Shown here: in pieces, positions 11,266 through 22,072 of the stretch
How the letters are laid out: each line of letters starts with the position of its first letter
Numbering within the stretch: the first letter of the stretch is position 1
Assembly (NCBI RefSeq): GCF_024713945.1
Contig: NC_134679.1
Span: forward strand, 6,701,001-6,765,000
DNA from: Dermatophagoides farinae
Taxonomy: Eukaryota > Arthropoda > Arachnida > Sarcoptiformes > Pyroglyphidae
Direction: 5' to 3'
DNA length: 64,000 bases
The notes under the pieces: model-generated
The model's input: only the letters and a program-made list of their open reading frames with translations
Told to the model about the DNA's origin: nothing
The model's database searches: none
Made by a program: the position numbers and the translations under genes

Positions 11266-12708
11266 TCAATCAGAATTTACATTAACATTCGACATAATAG
11301 CTGGATTATGATTGTTATTATTAGTTAAAGCATTATTATTATTATTATTATTAATAGCAACGACAGCAATAGGATTGACATTGACATTGTTCGTTGTCGT
11401 TGATACAGCGGCAGCAGCAGCCGCTGTAGCTACAGCCGCAACAACGGCAGCATTTGCGGTAACAGCACTTGAACGATTATTACTTAATAATGCTAATGTT
11501 TCCGGAGTGGCATGGGCTTTCAATATCTGTATATCGGATTCCAATTCTTTAATACGTTCTTTAAGCACATCAACTTCTTCACGTACAGCAAACATTAAAT
11601 GCGATTTGACCAGATCCATTGCTTGTTCAATTTTATTATCGATTGCTACTTCAGATTGATCGGGATTCATTTGGCCACCAGATACTGTGCCTGTTTGACA
11701 ATTTTGATCTTGTAATAATACCGATTGTTCCAATTGTTCATTCGGTGTAATTTTATTAGCCGGTACATGTTTCGATATATTGATTGTATTTTGATTTTCG
11801 TCATTATAATCAAAACAAGTCCATCTTCCACGTGTATATGGTTGTGATGAAACTAATTTTACAACTTTAAAACGATGTCTCATTTCAGTATCTTCAGTAT
11901 TTGTTACCATCGCCGTCGTCGGTGGCTGTTGGATTGGTTGTTGTTGTTGTTGTTGATTATTATTATTTGGATTGGTCGTTATTACAGTTGTTGCTGTCAG
12001 CGGTAATGTTGTTGTTGTTTTGGTTGTTAACGATGATTCGTTTGTCACTATCGTCGTTGGTAATAATGATGATGGTGATGATATATTAGGATTGGCAACT
12101 ACCACAACCGATGTATTCGAATTGATCGCTATTGTATTATTAGGATTATTATTCACATTTTGATTTTGATTTGATTGTGGTTGATGATGATCATTATTTA
12201 TACCACCACTACTAATAATGACATGGCTAATAATGTTGTCTGTTGTTGTTGTTGTTGTGGTGGTGTTGTTGTTGTTTGTATTACTATCGATGATAGTCAT
12301 ATTATTATTTTGATTTGTAAGTTGTTGTTGTTGTTGTTGTTGTTGATGGCGATGATGCTGATGATGATGATGATGATGATGATGTTGGTGGTGGTGTGGA
12401 TGCGTATTATGATGATGATGATGATTAGGCGGAGGAGTATGATGCTGCTGTTGTTGTTGTTGAGGATGATGATTAAGAGTATGAATGGTATTTGTAGCAG
12501 CTATATCAACAATATCATTATTATTGATATTTGCGGCAGAAGTTTCCATAATAACGGCGGTAGTAGTATTATTTTCTATTGCGGCAATATTAAAATCGGT
12601 TGACATGGCATTACCGTTATTAATATTGCCATTTGTACCGTTGTTGTTGCTACTATTATCGTTGTTGGTATTTTGAATGCCTGTTGCTTGGGTTGTTTGC
12701 ATCATCAT
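11266..12708 (-). CDS. TSC22-domain transcriptional regulator (bunched-like), long isoform type
   Basis: A single uninterrupted 480-codon frame. The hallmark TSC box and leucine zipper lie at about residues 350-410 ([19 protein letters not shown], then [17 protein letters not shown]). Near residue 276 is the second conserved motif of long TSC22 isoforms, [20 protein letters not shown]. The rest is highly repetitive: Asn/Thr-rich, a His/Gln block at about residues 90-130 coded by CAT/CAA/CAG runs, and a poly-Ala stretch after the zipper. TSC22/bunched proteins dimerise through the zipper and regulate growth and TGF-beta/BMP responses; long isoforms bind Madm/NRBP in Drosophila. The lack of introns between the two motifs is notable. 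A consensus donor at 13214/13213 preceded by ATG codons may mark an upstream exon. Confidence 0.9.
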   Translation of the reverse strand: MMMQTTQATGIQNTNNDNSSNNNGTNGNINNGNAMSTDFNIAAIENNTTTAVIMETSAANINNNDIVDIAATNTIHTLNHHPQQQQQQHHTPPPNHHHHHNTHPHHHQHHHHHHHHQHHRHQQQQQQQQLTNQNNNMTIIDSNTNNNNTTTTTTTTDNIISHVIISSGGINNDHHQPQSNQNQNVNNNPNNTIAINSNTSVVVVANPNISSPSSLLPTTIVTNESSLTTKTTTTLPLTATTVITTNPNNNNQQQQQQPIQQPPTTAMVTNTEDTEMRHRFKVVKLVSSQPYTRGRWTCFDYNDENQNTINISKHVPANKITPNEQLEQSVLLQDQNCQTGTVSGGQMNPDQSEVAIDNKIEQAMDLVKSHLMFAVREEVDVLKERIKELESDIQILKAHATPETLALLSNNRSSAVTANAAVVAAVATAAAAAAVSTTTNNVNVNPIAVVAINNNNNNNALTNNNNHNPAIMSNVNVNSD

Positions 12709-14413
12709 AACAAAAAAAAATAATTTTTCTCAACTTTCGTGTGTGTCAGATTTCTTTTTGGTGCATTTTTTTCTCACTTTTTCATTCAATGATTGTATAG
12801 TCATTTAAGCCATTTATGTACAAAACACACACACACACACACAACACAATGAGTGAGTAGGAGAAAGAAGAGAATTGTTTTGTGACAAAAAATGTTAAAA
12901 TATTGATTTATTCAAGTGCAAGTGTTTTTTGATTTGTTTTGCTGTTGTTTTTGTTTTCGCCGAGTATATATATTGTATTATGCACAAACACACACAACAC
13001 ACACGAGATTATATCCGGATGTGACGATTACTATTTGAAATATATATTGTTTATTATTATATATGATGGTTGAATCGATGATTGAATATAGTCATTTTTT
13101 TCGAAAACAAAAAAAAAACTTTAAATCATATCACATATATAAAAAAAATTGGTTAAAAATGAAAAAAATAATTCATTGTTGAAGCATCAGAATTGATTCG
13201 AAATCCCACTTACCATCATCATGTTGAAAAATATCCAATTGAATTGCAACAATGTTCAATTATAACTAACTGCAGCAGCAGCAACCGCAACAACAGCAAA
13301 AAAAAATTGTGTAATTCGTTAAAATGTAAAAGATGTCACATTCAAACAACAATGACAAAATGATGATGATGATGATTATTCTTACTCGTTCTCGTAATGA
13401 TTAATTATTCATCATATTCATCATCATATTTATTTTGCATGAATATGTCAAAAAATTTTTGCTTCTCAATATATAAGAATTAAGAACAAAAAAGAAACGA
13501 GAATGAAAAGAATTCTTTCGAACGTCTACTCTGTTAATCATGCACAGCTATATATATTATGTTTATTCAATTCAATAAAGACGAATAATTTTTCTGTATG
13601 ACAGTTAATATTCTTTTGTCGTCGTCTTTTGTGTTGGCCGAAATTTCTAAATAAATTCGTCATAAAAATGATGATGATATTCATCTGATGATATAATGAA
13701 TGAGGAAGATGATGTGTGTCTATCATGTCATACGTATACACTATTTTTTTCTTGTTATTAATGTTTCAATTGTTTTCGTATATCCAAAAGAAAATTCATT
13801 GAAATTTAATTGGAACGATAAAAGATTTGAGTCAATCTATAGATTGGATTTTTATTGTATAAATCAGAAAAAATGACCAATTCATATATATAAAAATGAT
13901 GATAATTAATTGAAAATAAAAAATTATACCGCATAGGCAAACACACACCCAACAACAACAACAACAACAAAAAATTCAGAAAATTTGGTAACGTCATTTT
14001 TGAATGAATCTCACACACAAGAATATATGAAATGAAATGTAAAAGGGGTAATCAATTGCCTGTATATATAACGTTGCTATGGAGGAGAGGTATAGGCCAA
14101 TGAAAGGAAAATTTCTATTGGCACCTGACTCGTTCGGCTGTTATGCTGCTGTTTTGTGTATGTGTGTGTGTGTGTGTGTTGATAATTGAAAAACACGTAC
14201 ACACCAATTTTATATGTGCAGTCACATCACATGATCGAAACGGTTTTTGGATTTGGATGTTTCTATCATTTTTCTTCGTTATGAAAAAATCCCAGAAGAA
14301 ATTTTGAAATTATATTTCAATTAATAATTCACAATTTTCTCTTCATCTATTCATTTGATTGCCATTTTTATATTCATTGATCATTGTAATTCGTTTTCTG
14401 ATGACCAGATAAT
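12709..14413. other. Divergent intergenic region with a possible 5' exon of the TSC22 gene
   Basis: Simple repeats dominate: (CA)n at 12823-12842, TATA-like ATATATAT tracts, (GAT)n near 13360 and (GT)n near 14160. On the minus strand a sequence ending ATGATGATG at 13214 is followed by a consensus GTAAGTG donor, suggesting a 5' exon for TSC22. No other coding region is seen. Confidence 0.4.
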
Positions 14414-15442
14414 ATGGAATCTAAAAGGTATATTGTTGACAAGTTGCCAAAAATTTTAAATTTATAAATTTTCCACCATTTCTCGTAGTCCGGTACGTAA
14501 ATTGATGAAAACACGATCATCAACAACACACTCATCGCCCAATATTAATGGTATTGATTGATGATTCGAAATTTTTTGACAATCCATAATCATGTTTTGT
14601 TTTGTTTTGTTTTTTGAAACAGTAAAAACCGAATCAAAAATACTGAAATCAACAAACAATATAGCCACGTCTGCATCATCAAACGGTATGTATTCAGGAG
14701 AATTGTGCAAAATCTACCATTCTTAATTTATTATTATCATCATTAGATGTGGCCAATATAGTGATACAGACCAAATCTAATCCACAAGTTTCATATAGAG
14801 TTGTCAATCTCAATCAATCCAATTGTAAGTGTGTTACAACAACTTTTTCAAACATCAATTGATCATTGAAATTTTTTCCAAAAATTTTCCAGCAACATTG
14901 TTACAAACTACAACATCATCTACGGGTAACAATGGTCCACAAATATTAGTAATGATGCCCAATAATAATACAAATAATGATAATAATCAGAATACGTTCG
15001 TTAAGAAAAGTATGATTGTTTTTCAACATGAAAACAAAAACATTGAATTGATTCAAATTTTAATCAATAATCAGGTGAATCATTTACAGCCCCAAAAAAT
15101 GTAGCGGATCAAAAACGACGAATGACACATCGTGAAATTGAACGTAGACGTCGTGATAAAATTAATGATTGGATTTATGCATTATCAAAAGAGGTACCGG
15201 ATTGTGCAACCGATCGTACAAAACAAGGCCAATCAAAAGGTGGAATATTGGCTAAAACGGTTAAATATATCCAGGATTTAAGAGCGGAAAATGTTTCACT
15301 ACGGTAAATTTGTTGAACCAGATTTTATATTTTCTGATTTTTTTTTCTCACTTCAATTAGTTCGGACGTTGAAAGATTAAAAAGACGTATAACTGATATT
15401 GAAGAGGATAGAATTCATTATAAAGACGAAGCTATCGTTTGA
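14414..15442 (+). CDS. USF: Upstream stimulatory factor (USF), bHLH-leucine zipper
   Basis: Seven exons can be joined in frame: 14414-14427, 14489-14550, 14623-14685, 14747-14824, 14893-15009, 15075-15303 and 15361-15442 (214 residues). Exon 4 carries YRVVNL, a USF-type pre-bHLH motif. The basic region MTHREIERRRRDKINDWI and loop TKQGQSKGGILAKTVKYIQ are diagnostic of USF, which binds E-boxes (CACGTG). The last exon gives a zipper (VERLKRRITDIEEDRIHYKD) and ends soon after, as in vertebrate USFs. Exon 6 has two in-frame acceptors 15 nt apart (15075 or 15090). Exons are unusually small and the first has only 14 nt, so the 5' end is the least certain part. Confidence 0.88.
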
Positions 15443-15841
15443 TGAAACGAACAAAATTCCTGTGTGGCCTTGACAACGTTGTTTATACTTGATATGGATG
15501 GATTGTTTTTCACCTGGGCAAATTTTTTCATAAAAACTGTCGAATCATCATCTTATTTGTAGATCAATCCAATATTGGCACTTGTTTCTTGTACATACAA
15601 TCAAACAAAATGCATCGAATTTCTTATTTAAAAAATGTGTAAATATTTCATGGAAAAACATTATACATTATATTGTAATTAGAAAAAAAAGACGATGACG
15701 AATAAGAAAAAAAATCAGATCATATTTAGATATCATTTCTTCCGAAAATTTCTAGACTTGTTCTTTGACAGATCACATCATCGAATGGGTAAAACGGATT
15801 TTTTTTTTTTTTGATGATCTTCTATCACCAATATCACTTAC
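15443..15841. other. USF 3' flank, no gene seen
   Basis: The 3' untranslated region of USF is expected here. A weak polyadenylation-like context lies near 15660. Nothing coding is supported. Confidence 0.5.
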
Positions 15842-16029
15842 AGGAATGGCAGGTCGAAATGTAGCCGGCTTTTCATATGCTTCAAACCATTCACATCGTA
15901 ATCGTTTAGCCTCATCATATGCTTCAATAATATCAGTACCATATTGTATGACGATTGTATTTTCGAAATATTTTCCTTGTAAATCTGGTTTCTGGATTTG
16001 CATTATCGTTATGTATCGTTTTTTCTGGT
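15842..16029 (-). pseudogene. Orphan exon for the N-terminal half of a ZP domain
   Basis: A 188-nt minus-strand exon bounded by a clean acceptor (TTTTCCAG) and donor (GTAAGTG). It encodes GKYFENTIVIQYGTDII and EAYDEAKRLRCEWFEAYEKP, the highly conserved N-half of ZP domains of the arthropod cuticle/apical-matrix family (Y-x-E-N-T-[IL]-[IV]-[IV]-Q, then R-L-R-C-x-W). No exon for the rest of the domain is seen just downstream; the C-half exon at 1-987 is of the same family and strand but lies 15 kb away across five other genes. It may be a detached exon at the edge of the transposon island, or part of one gene with a giant intron and nested genes. The coding frame itself is intact. Confidence 0.6.
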
Positions 16030-16661
16030 CTGGAAAATTTTTTTTTTGACTTATCGAATTACTGAATTTTTAAAATTTGTAAATAAAGACAAAAATTATT
16101 TTTTTTTTACTTTTTTCGTTTTTATTTATTTTTTTAAAATATAAATTAATTTCGATGTGAGTTGAGTTTATTTTTTTCATTTCCAAATCATAACACAATG
16201 TATTAGGAAATTTAGAAAGTACTGTCGTTTTTTGTATATAACTTTTTGGAAATGCCGTCTCAAAAATTTGGTAAAGGTTTTGACATCATGTATGACCTCG
16301 ATTTATTCTTTGATAACCAGGCTTTAATTCAAAAATAAATTTTTTCCAACTTTGGCTACCGGAAGTGCTAGCCAGCCTCTGGAATTCGACCCATTAAAAA
16401 TCAAAATTTTAGCCATTTTGATTTTTTGCTCGTGGTGACCCCGACGAAAGAGGTAATGGTCATCTGACCACTCAATGAAAATTCCACATGTCCTGGGAGT
16501 TGAAAAAAATTATGAGCGGAATTCTTCCGCAACTCATTTTTTCTAGAGGGCGGGTCAAAATCCGGTCGGCCGCTATCAGCCACTGTGTTATTCCGCCATA
16601 GGAAAAATTTAATGAAAGAAAAAACAACAAAAAAATAAGCAAAAAAAAAAAACAAAAAAAA

Positions 16662-17160
16662 ATGATGAATACAACAAAAGAAGAAATTTGCCAAAATTGG
16701 CCAAGTGAAATTCACATTCGTCACCTGATGCTTTATTGGTACAAAATGGGCATCAGTGCAACTAGAGCTGCTGTTGAAACCAACGAAGCTTACGAAAACG
16801 CTGTGAGTACCCGTACTGTTCAACGGTGGTTTCAGCGATTTCAAGAGGGCGATTTTAACTTGGAGGATCGACCGAGGTCTGGCTGACCTCAACAGATTGA
16901 TGAAGATAAATTGCTGGAATTGGTGGAAACAAACCCGAGACACACCATCAGTGAATTATTAGAAATTCTCAATTGTTCCAGTGCGACAGTTTTTAATCAT
17001 CTTCATTCATTGGGGAAGAAAAGCAGAATGGGTAGTTGGACGCCCCACAATTTGTCCGAAGTCAACCTTGGACAACGTGTAATGATTTGCACTTCATTGT
17101 TGCTGAAACATAGAGTTGATCCGTTTTTCAACCGAATGATAACTGGTGACGAAAAGTCGG
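16662..17160 (+). pseudogene. Mariner-family transposase remnant
   Basis: The frame starting at 16662 encodes the paired helix-turn-helix region typical of mariner transposases: IRHLMLYWYKMGISATRAA, then STRTVQRWFQRFQEGD and LEDRPRSG. It is broken by an in-frame TGA at 16884-16886, continues as ELVETNPRHTISELLEILNC, then TPHNLSE and MITGDEK. The last is the start of the catalytic domain (first Asp), but the usual Trp and everything after it are lost. The second and third catalytic acids are absent, so it cannot encode an active enzyme. Terminal inverted repeats were not identified. Confidence 0.85.
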
Positions 17161-17699
17161 GTCATTGTCGTAATGGAAAAAGGGCTGGTCTTTCTGGTCA
17201 ATTGCCAATTTGAATCGCTCCAGTTGTTGGCAAGACTTCCGCTGTTATCGTTTGGCTCGACTCAAGAAGCTCATGGTGAACCAATAACAATACTTTCTTC
17301 TGGTGAAGCTTTGGCCTGGGCGTCGGAACTGGTGGCTGTCCTGGGGTTAGCCATTGCTGGTGACATTATCGTAAAGAATCTGATAAATTCATGATCAATA
17401 ATCGAATGACAAACACACAAACCTTTAGCGGAGCTCGATTATTACGAGAATCATCCATTATATGGGAAAGATTTTCTTTTATTCTCACTGATTGTTTGAT
17501 AATTGATTATGTGTTATTTTTTTCAGATTGATGATGATGAAATCAAAAAAAAATGAACAAAGAAAATATTCAGTGGAAAAGAAGTCGCCACTGTGCGTAT
17601 AAAAGAAACCACAAATTAAGTGGAAATAAATCATGGCAATAAAAAATTTCATCAGTATCCTTTTTCTCTAGAATCAGTCACTCTCACCCCTGTGCCGCT

Positions 17700-18251
17700 A
17701 CACAAAAATTGTTCACAAATCAGTGGCAACAAAAAAAGGTTGAGAATTTGAGAATGACTGCTCTAGAATGTAGCGCTGATTCAATATAACGCAATTACAC
17801 AAGCAGCTAAATTTTTGCGTTGGAGCAGGCCAGCTGAGGCTTTGATGTCTCGTAGTATATGAACGGTTAATGTGATCTAGCTTTTTAGCCACATAAATCA
17901 TTCCATGTTGCAATGCTGGTGTAGGAAGGTACACACTTATTTTATCGAAAGATTTCCCTTAAAACATTAATTAATTGTCAGAGCAAAAGCCAATACGACA
18001 GGAAATCGTCCACGCACCAATTTAAATGGTAGCTTAAGATCTCGATCGTTTTGCTGCCAAATGAATCATAGCCTCCTTGTCAATATTCGAGCTTCAATGC
18101 TGCGTCTATTTACAAATAAACGCGTGCCATTTAGCAAACCACTTTGTGGTTCAATATTGCGACTGAACATGATAATCGATCCAATGTTTAATCCAAGTTT
18201 GTGTCTATAGATTCTATAGGATAACCTTGTGGGTTCATCGCATGAAGACAC
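17700..18251 (-). pseudogene. Helitron-type (PIF1-like) helicase remnant
   Basis: On the minus strand 18251-18066 encodes YRHKLGLNIGSIIMFSRNIE followed by LLNGTRLFV and IEARILT, the conserved late motifs of the Helitron/PIF1 helicase domain (LxVGxxIMLLRN, NGTRL, IEAxI). After a stop the homology resumes near 18005 as FPVVLAFALTIN and, in another frame, FDKISVYLPTPALQHGMIYV, matching the FPVxLAFAxTINKxQG and LPxPxxxHGQLYVA motifs. Several stops and frameshifts show decay. Helitrons replicate by rolling circle and are known for capturing host gene fragments. The rest of the helicase and the Rep nuclease were not found. Confidence 0.75.
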
Positions 18252-18259
18252 TCAACATT

Positions 18260-18728
18260 GAATCTTAAATGCTCTTTTCTTTATTTTAAATGAAAAAAAT
18301 TATCAGGTATTTTAGGTATAATCAGGTTAAATAACCGAAATAACTTACCAACCGATGAGTAGATCATAGATCACAGGAACAAAAACAAAAAAAATCATTC
18401 AAATGAATGCAGTCTTCAGGCAAGATTTCATCATCAAATACACACTCACACAGGCACACAAAATGAAAATCACGTGTGACATATGTATTATCACAATAAT
18501 CAATTCGAAAAATTCGAATTCGAACTCTTTCTATGTTCTATTGAAGGACTGCACCATCTATTGGATGCAAAATCTGCAGCAAAGTGTGCTGAGCTAGAAC
18601 AATGAAAAAAAGCTTTGTCAAAGCTACATACCACAGAATGCGTTTCTTTGGAAGCGACTTCTACTTCTGAGCTGGACGAACTGTTTCAGCGGCATTCAAA
18701 AGTTTTCCCCACGGTTGTAGGTCAAAAT
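18260..18728. other. Unassigned transposon-like sequence
   Basis: No intact gene. A weak plus-strand frame near 18560-18720 (SELDELFQRHSKVFP) is reminiscent of the linker before reverse transcriptase in gypsy-type elements, but is too short to assign. Confidence 0.25.
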
Positions 18729-18843
18729 CCCGAAAACAAAAACCCCGAAAACCGAAACACCGAAACCAAATGACCAAAAACAAAAACCCCGAAAACCGAA
18801 ACACCGAAACCAAATGACCGAAAACAAAAACCCCGAAAAAAAA
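18729..18843. repeat. 44-bp tandem repeat, about 2.6 copies
   Basis: The unit contains CCCCGAAAACCGAAACACCG followed by AAACCAAATGACC and repeats with few differences. It is C- and A-rich on the plus strand, unlike its surroundings. Confidence 0.85.
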
Positions 18844-19009
18844 TTTAGCCAACTGCTTTCGTGTTTTTGCTGAGCCACACTGTTGCTGTGATTCGACCTT
18901 GAACATAACGCACATTTCTTGTTTCTGTTGTCCTGCTGTGATGGTGTCGATACGATGAGCGTTGTTGTTGTTGGTTTACTCGTTTTGCCTCAAGAGTTTG
19001 AAGTTGAGT

Positions 19010-19143
19010 CATTTTGTTGATTATTATCACGCATGATTTGCAGAATTTTGTTCTTGAATACTCGGTTTATATTCTTTGTCCAATGTTTGGTTGTTGTGGA
19101 TAGGTCCAAATGTGATATTCAGAGCGTTGATAATGTTTTGGAT
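19010..19143 (+). repeat. Left part of repeat copy B, split by Copia insertion
   Basis: Matches 22728-22875 closely: GTTGATTATTATCACGC, TTTGTCCAATGTTTGG and TTGTGGATAGGTCC are shared. The match stops exactly at TGGAT, the target duplication of the Copia element, and resumes at 20901. Confidence 0.9.
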
Positions 19144-19255
19144 TGAGAAAAATAAAATAAAGCAGTTAGTTTATTGTGGTTTTTTAAAAATTTCATATAT
19201 AGAATTAATATTCTATTGTTATAAGTAATAATATAGTAATTAATTATTTACAACA
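19144..19255 (-). repeat. 3' LTR of the Copia element
   Basis: On the minus strand it begins TGTTGTAAATAATTAAT and ends TTTTTCTCA, and directly follows the polypurine tract. Its first bases recur at the far end (20884-20900), identifying the truncated 5' LTR. Confidence 0.8.
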
Positions 19256-20890
19256 TCCCCCCCAAAATTAAAGACGTCTTTGATGATAATTTCTTTAGTT
19301 TTTTGTTTAAATGGTTTTGTAAGAAAATCACTCAGCTGTTTTTCACCAGGAATATATACAATTTTACATTCATTTCGATTTAAATTATCTAGAACATATT
19401 CTCTTCTAATATCTATATGTTTAGAATGTCTTTGTGGTCCATCTTTAAAAATTTTCATTGCAGACTGATTATCAGTTTTAATTACAAAACATGGTCTTTT
19501 GAACTCTATATCATTGATTAATCTGCTTATCCATAAACATTCAGCTACACCTAATGATATGGCATAATATTCTGCTTCAGCTGTTGAAATAGATACTGAT
19601 TTTTGTTTTTTACTCATCCAGCCAATTGTTGAACCATAGTATTTTATTAAAACACCACTAATTGATTTTCTTCCAGGTGTTGTTCCAAAATCAGAATCAG
19701 TAAATACAGTAAGATGTTCATCATTAAAATGACCAAGATTTAAAGAAACATTCAATGATCCCTTTAAATAACGAATAATATTTTTTGCACAATTCCAAAT
19801 ATGTTTTGTTGGTTCATGCATTTTTGAAGACAAAATATTTACACTAGCTGCTATGTCTGGTCTTGATCTATTAGCAATATATTGAAGACAACCAATAATT
19901 TTTTGAGTTGATTCTATATCATATAAGTCACTCTTGACATTAACATTGAAATCACCCAAAGGAATCTTTACATCTCTTGAATCCTTCAAATCATATGTTT
20001 TGATCAACTCTTCTATATATCCTTTTTGACTTATTTGAAAAATATTTTTTTCCTTTCGTATTTCCAAACCACAAAAATTCTTAACATTGCCTAAATTCTT
20101 GATTTCAATATGTTTTGACAACAAATTTACTATATTTTCGATTTCACAATCTTCTTTTGTGCATAATAAGATATCATCTACATACACTACGATGATAACT
20201 TTCTTACTTGAATGTATAAACAAACATTTATCATTCAAACTTCTGATAAAACCAACATCTTGAAGAATACTGTTTAATTTTTCAAACCAACATCTTGGAG
20301 ATTGTTTCAAACCATATAAACTTTTTTTCAATTTCCAAATTATATTTTCTTTCTTATGTCTTTTAGGTGGTTCAACATATATATCTTCTTTTAAATCTCC
20401 ATTTAAAAAAGCTGTTTTAACATCTAAATGCGTTACAGCCAAATTATTAATAGCTGCATATGTTAAAACTATTCGTATTGTAGTAAAATTTGTAACAGGA
20501 GAATAAATATCATGATAATCAATGTCTTTAACTTGACTGAAACCTTGACAAATTAAACGAGCTTTAAAACGATCTATATTGCCTTTTTCATCTGATTTAA
20601 TTGTAAAGATATAGCGACTACCAACTATATTCTTAACATTTTCTTTTGATCTTTCTACTTCTTCAAAAACACCATGTTTTAAAATTGAATTGAATTCTTC
20701 ATTTATTGCAAGATTCCAAAGAGACGATTCTTTTGACTTCATAGCTTCATCATATGTTTTTGGTATTATCACTTGATCTTTTAATAATAAACCAGCTTGA
20801 AATCTTTCAGGCGGAATACCAAAATTTGATCTGTTAGAACGACGTAATCCTGTAACATGATTATCTTCTTCATTTTCTTCTTCATTAATT
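19240..20890 (-). CDS. Copia reverse transcriptase-RNase H (5'-truncated pol)
   Basis: An open minus-strand frame of about 550 codons. Order: a short acidic linker, then the Copia RT (WNLAINEEFNSILKHGVFEE, KARLICQGFSQVKDIDY, THLDVKTAFLNGDL, SLYGLKQSPRCW), the catalytic YVDD motif (VYVDDILLC), then RNase H (TDSDFGTTPGRKSISGVLI, STAEAEYYAISLGVAECLW, IKTDNQSAMKIFKDGP). It ends GGDVVNN, a few codons inside the 3' LTR, which is usual for this group. RT and RNase H are uninterrupted, but integrase and gag are deleted, so it is at most a non-autonomous source. The first in-frame ATG-like start is unclear; the frame is open to the truncated LTR. Confidence 0.93.
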
Positions 20891-20900
20891 ATTTACAACA

Positions 20901-21330
20901 TGGATACTGTTGCAAATAGATAGATTATGCTTTATTCTCATTATTATTATTCAAATACACAATAAGCAAAGGATATGGATAAGTTCATCAATGAAATTGG
21001 TTTCCATGTTTTTCCTACAGATTGCCTGCCTTATTTTTGTCTATCAAAGATTCACTAATTTTTTCTAATTTTAAATTTTACAAACGAACCACCAGTCCAA
21101 AACACATTCCCTTGATAATTCATTTTTTTCTCATATGAATAAATGATACATTTGATTTTTATTTTTCTTCAAAAACTTTGACTTTGACTTTTATTTGACA
21201 GGAAATTTGAAGAAGAAAAAACTCGATTGAAAAATAACAAAGAAAATTTTAATGATAAGAAAAATATTGATTGAAAATACAAATGGTGTGTGTGTGTGCA
21301 ACAAGTGTGTGTGGTATATTCACAATGTAA
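20901..21330 (+). repeat. Right part of repeat copy B
   Basis: Continues the match to 22870-23255: ACTGTTGCAAATAGATAG, AAATACACAATAAGCAAAGG, CATCAATGAAATTGGTTTCC and GTGTGCAACAAGTGTGTGTG. It decays after about 21320. Confidence 0.88.
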
Positions 21331-22072
21331 AATAAGTCAATGAAATCGATCAATAACATTCAGATTATTCTATGTGTGTCTCGGAAATTCAATGACAATA
21401 TGGTTTTTTTCCTAGATGATGATAATGACAATGCGGCAATTTTTTTTGTGTGTGTATCAAGTACGGAAACGGAATTTTTTGCTTTGTTTTGTCAACATTA
21501 ACAACAACAACAAGAATAACTGGAGCAACAAAATACTGAGACGATACTCGAAAGAATCGAGTCATTGAGACTAAAAAAAAATTTCCACACACTACATGCA
21601 TTGAGACAAATTTTTAATTTTCTTTTCTTAGATTTCGTGATTCAAGAAAATCTGAAAAACAACCAAATAAAAAAAACTACAACAAAACTATTATATGGTA
21701 TGAGACATGTCTCTCTGCGTGTGTTTTGATTCAATATTTTGGAATCAACCAAAAAAAAAAAACCAAACGACCAGTGAAAACGACAACAGCAGCAGAGATT
21801 TTTTCATCGTTCATTTTTTTCACTTTTTTCTTCTGTTTGTTTTTTTATAAGATTAAGAAAAAACGAAAGCAATAAAAAAAATTCTTCTTTTTCCTTGGAT
21901 TAATTACCCCTTTTTTCTCTTATCTCGAAAATTGTGATTAGTGTGTTTTTCTTCACTTTCTTTCCGAAACAAAATAAAACGAAATGACTATGTTTACTGT
22001 TTTTTTCCCTCCCCAACCTTTTTGCGACGAAAAAACATGTATCTGAAAAACATGTTTCTTTTGTTTGAAAAA
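21331..22072. other. Non-coding sequence with an extra arm copy at 21880-21950
   Basis: T/A runs predominate. 21880-21950 (TTGGATTAATTACCCC and following bases) duplicates the outer arm of the inverted-repeat element. 21610-21695 is similar to 25350-25420. No gene is supported. Confidence 0.5.

Larger units (their letters stand above)
19144..20900 (-). mobile_element. Internally deleted Copia-type LTR retrotransposon with 5-bp target duplication
   Basis: The element runs from TGAGAAAA (19144) to TTTACAACA (20900) with canonical TG...CA ends. It is flanked on both sides by TGGAT (19139-19143 and 20901-20905), a 5-bp target-site duplication as expected for Copia. On the minus strand the 3' LTR is 19255-19144 (112 bp), preceded by a G-rich polypurine tract (19263-19256). 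At the other end only the first 17 or so bases of the 5' LTR remain before the coding sequence starts in the middle of pol. Leader, gag, protease and integrase are missing. It is inserted in repeat copy B. Confidence 0.88.

Noticed and set aside
12175-12603. Plus-strand frames opposite the TSC22 gene
   Set aside because: They are antisense shadows of the His/Gln/Asn triplet tracts.
17146-17394. 82-codon plus-strand frame after the mariner remnant
   Set aside because: No family motif was found, and it lies in decayed transposon sequence with no start context or splice support.
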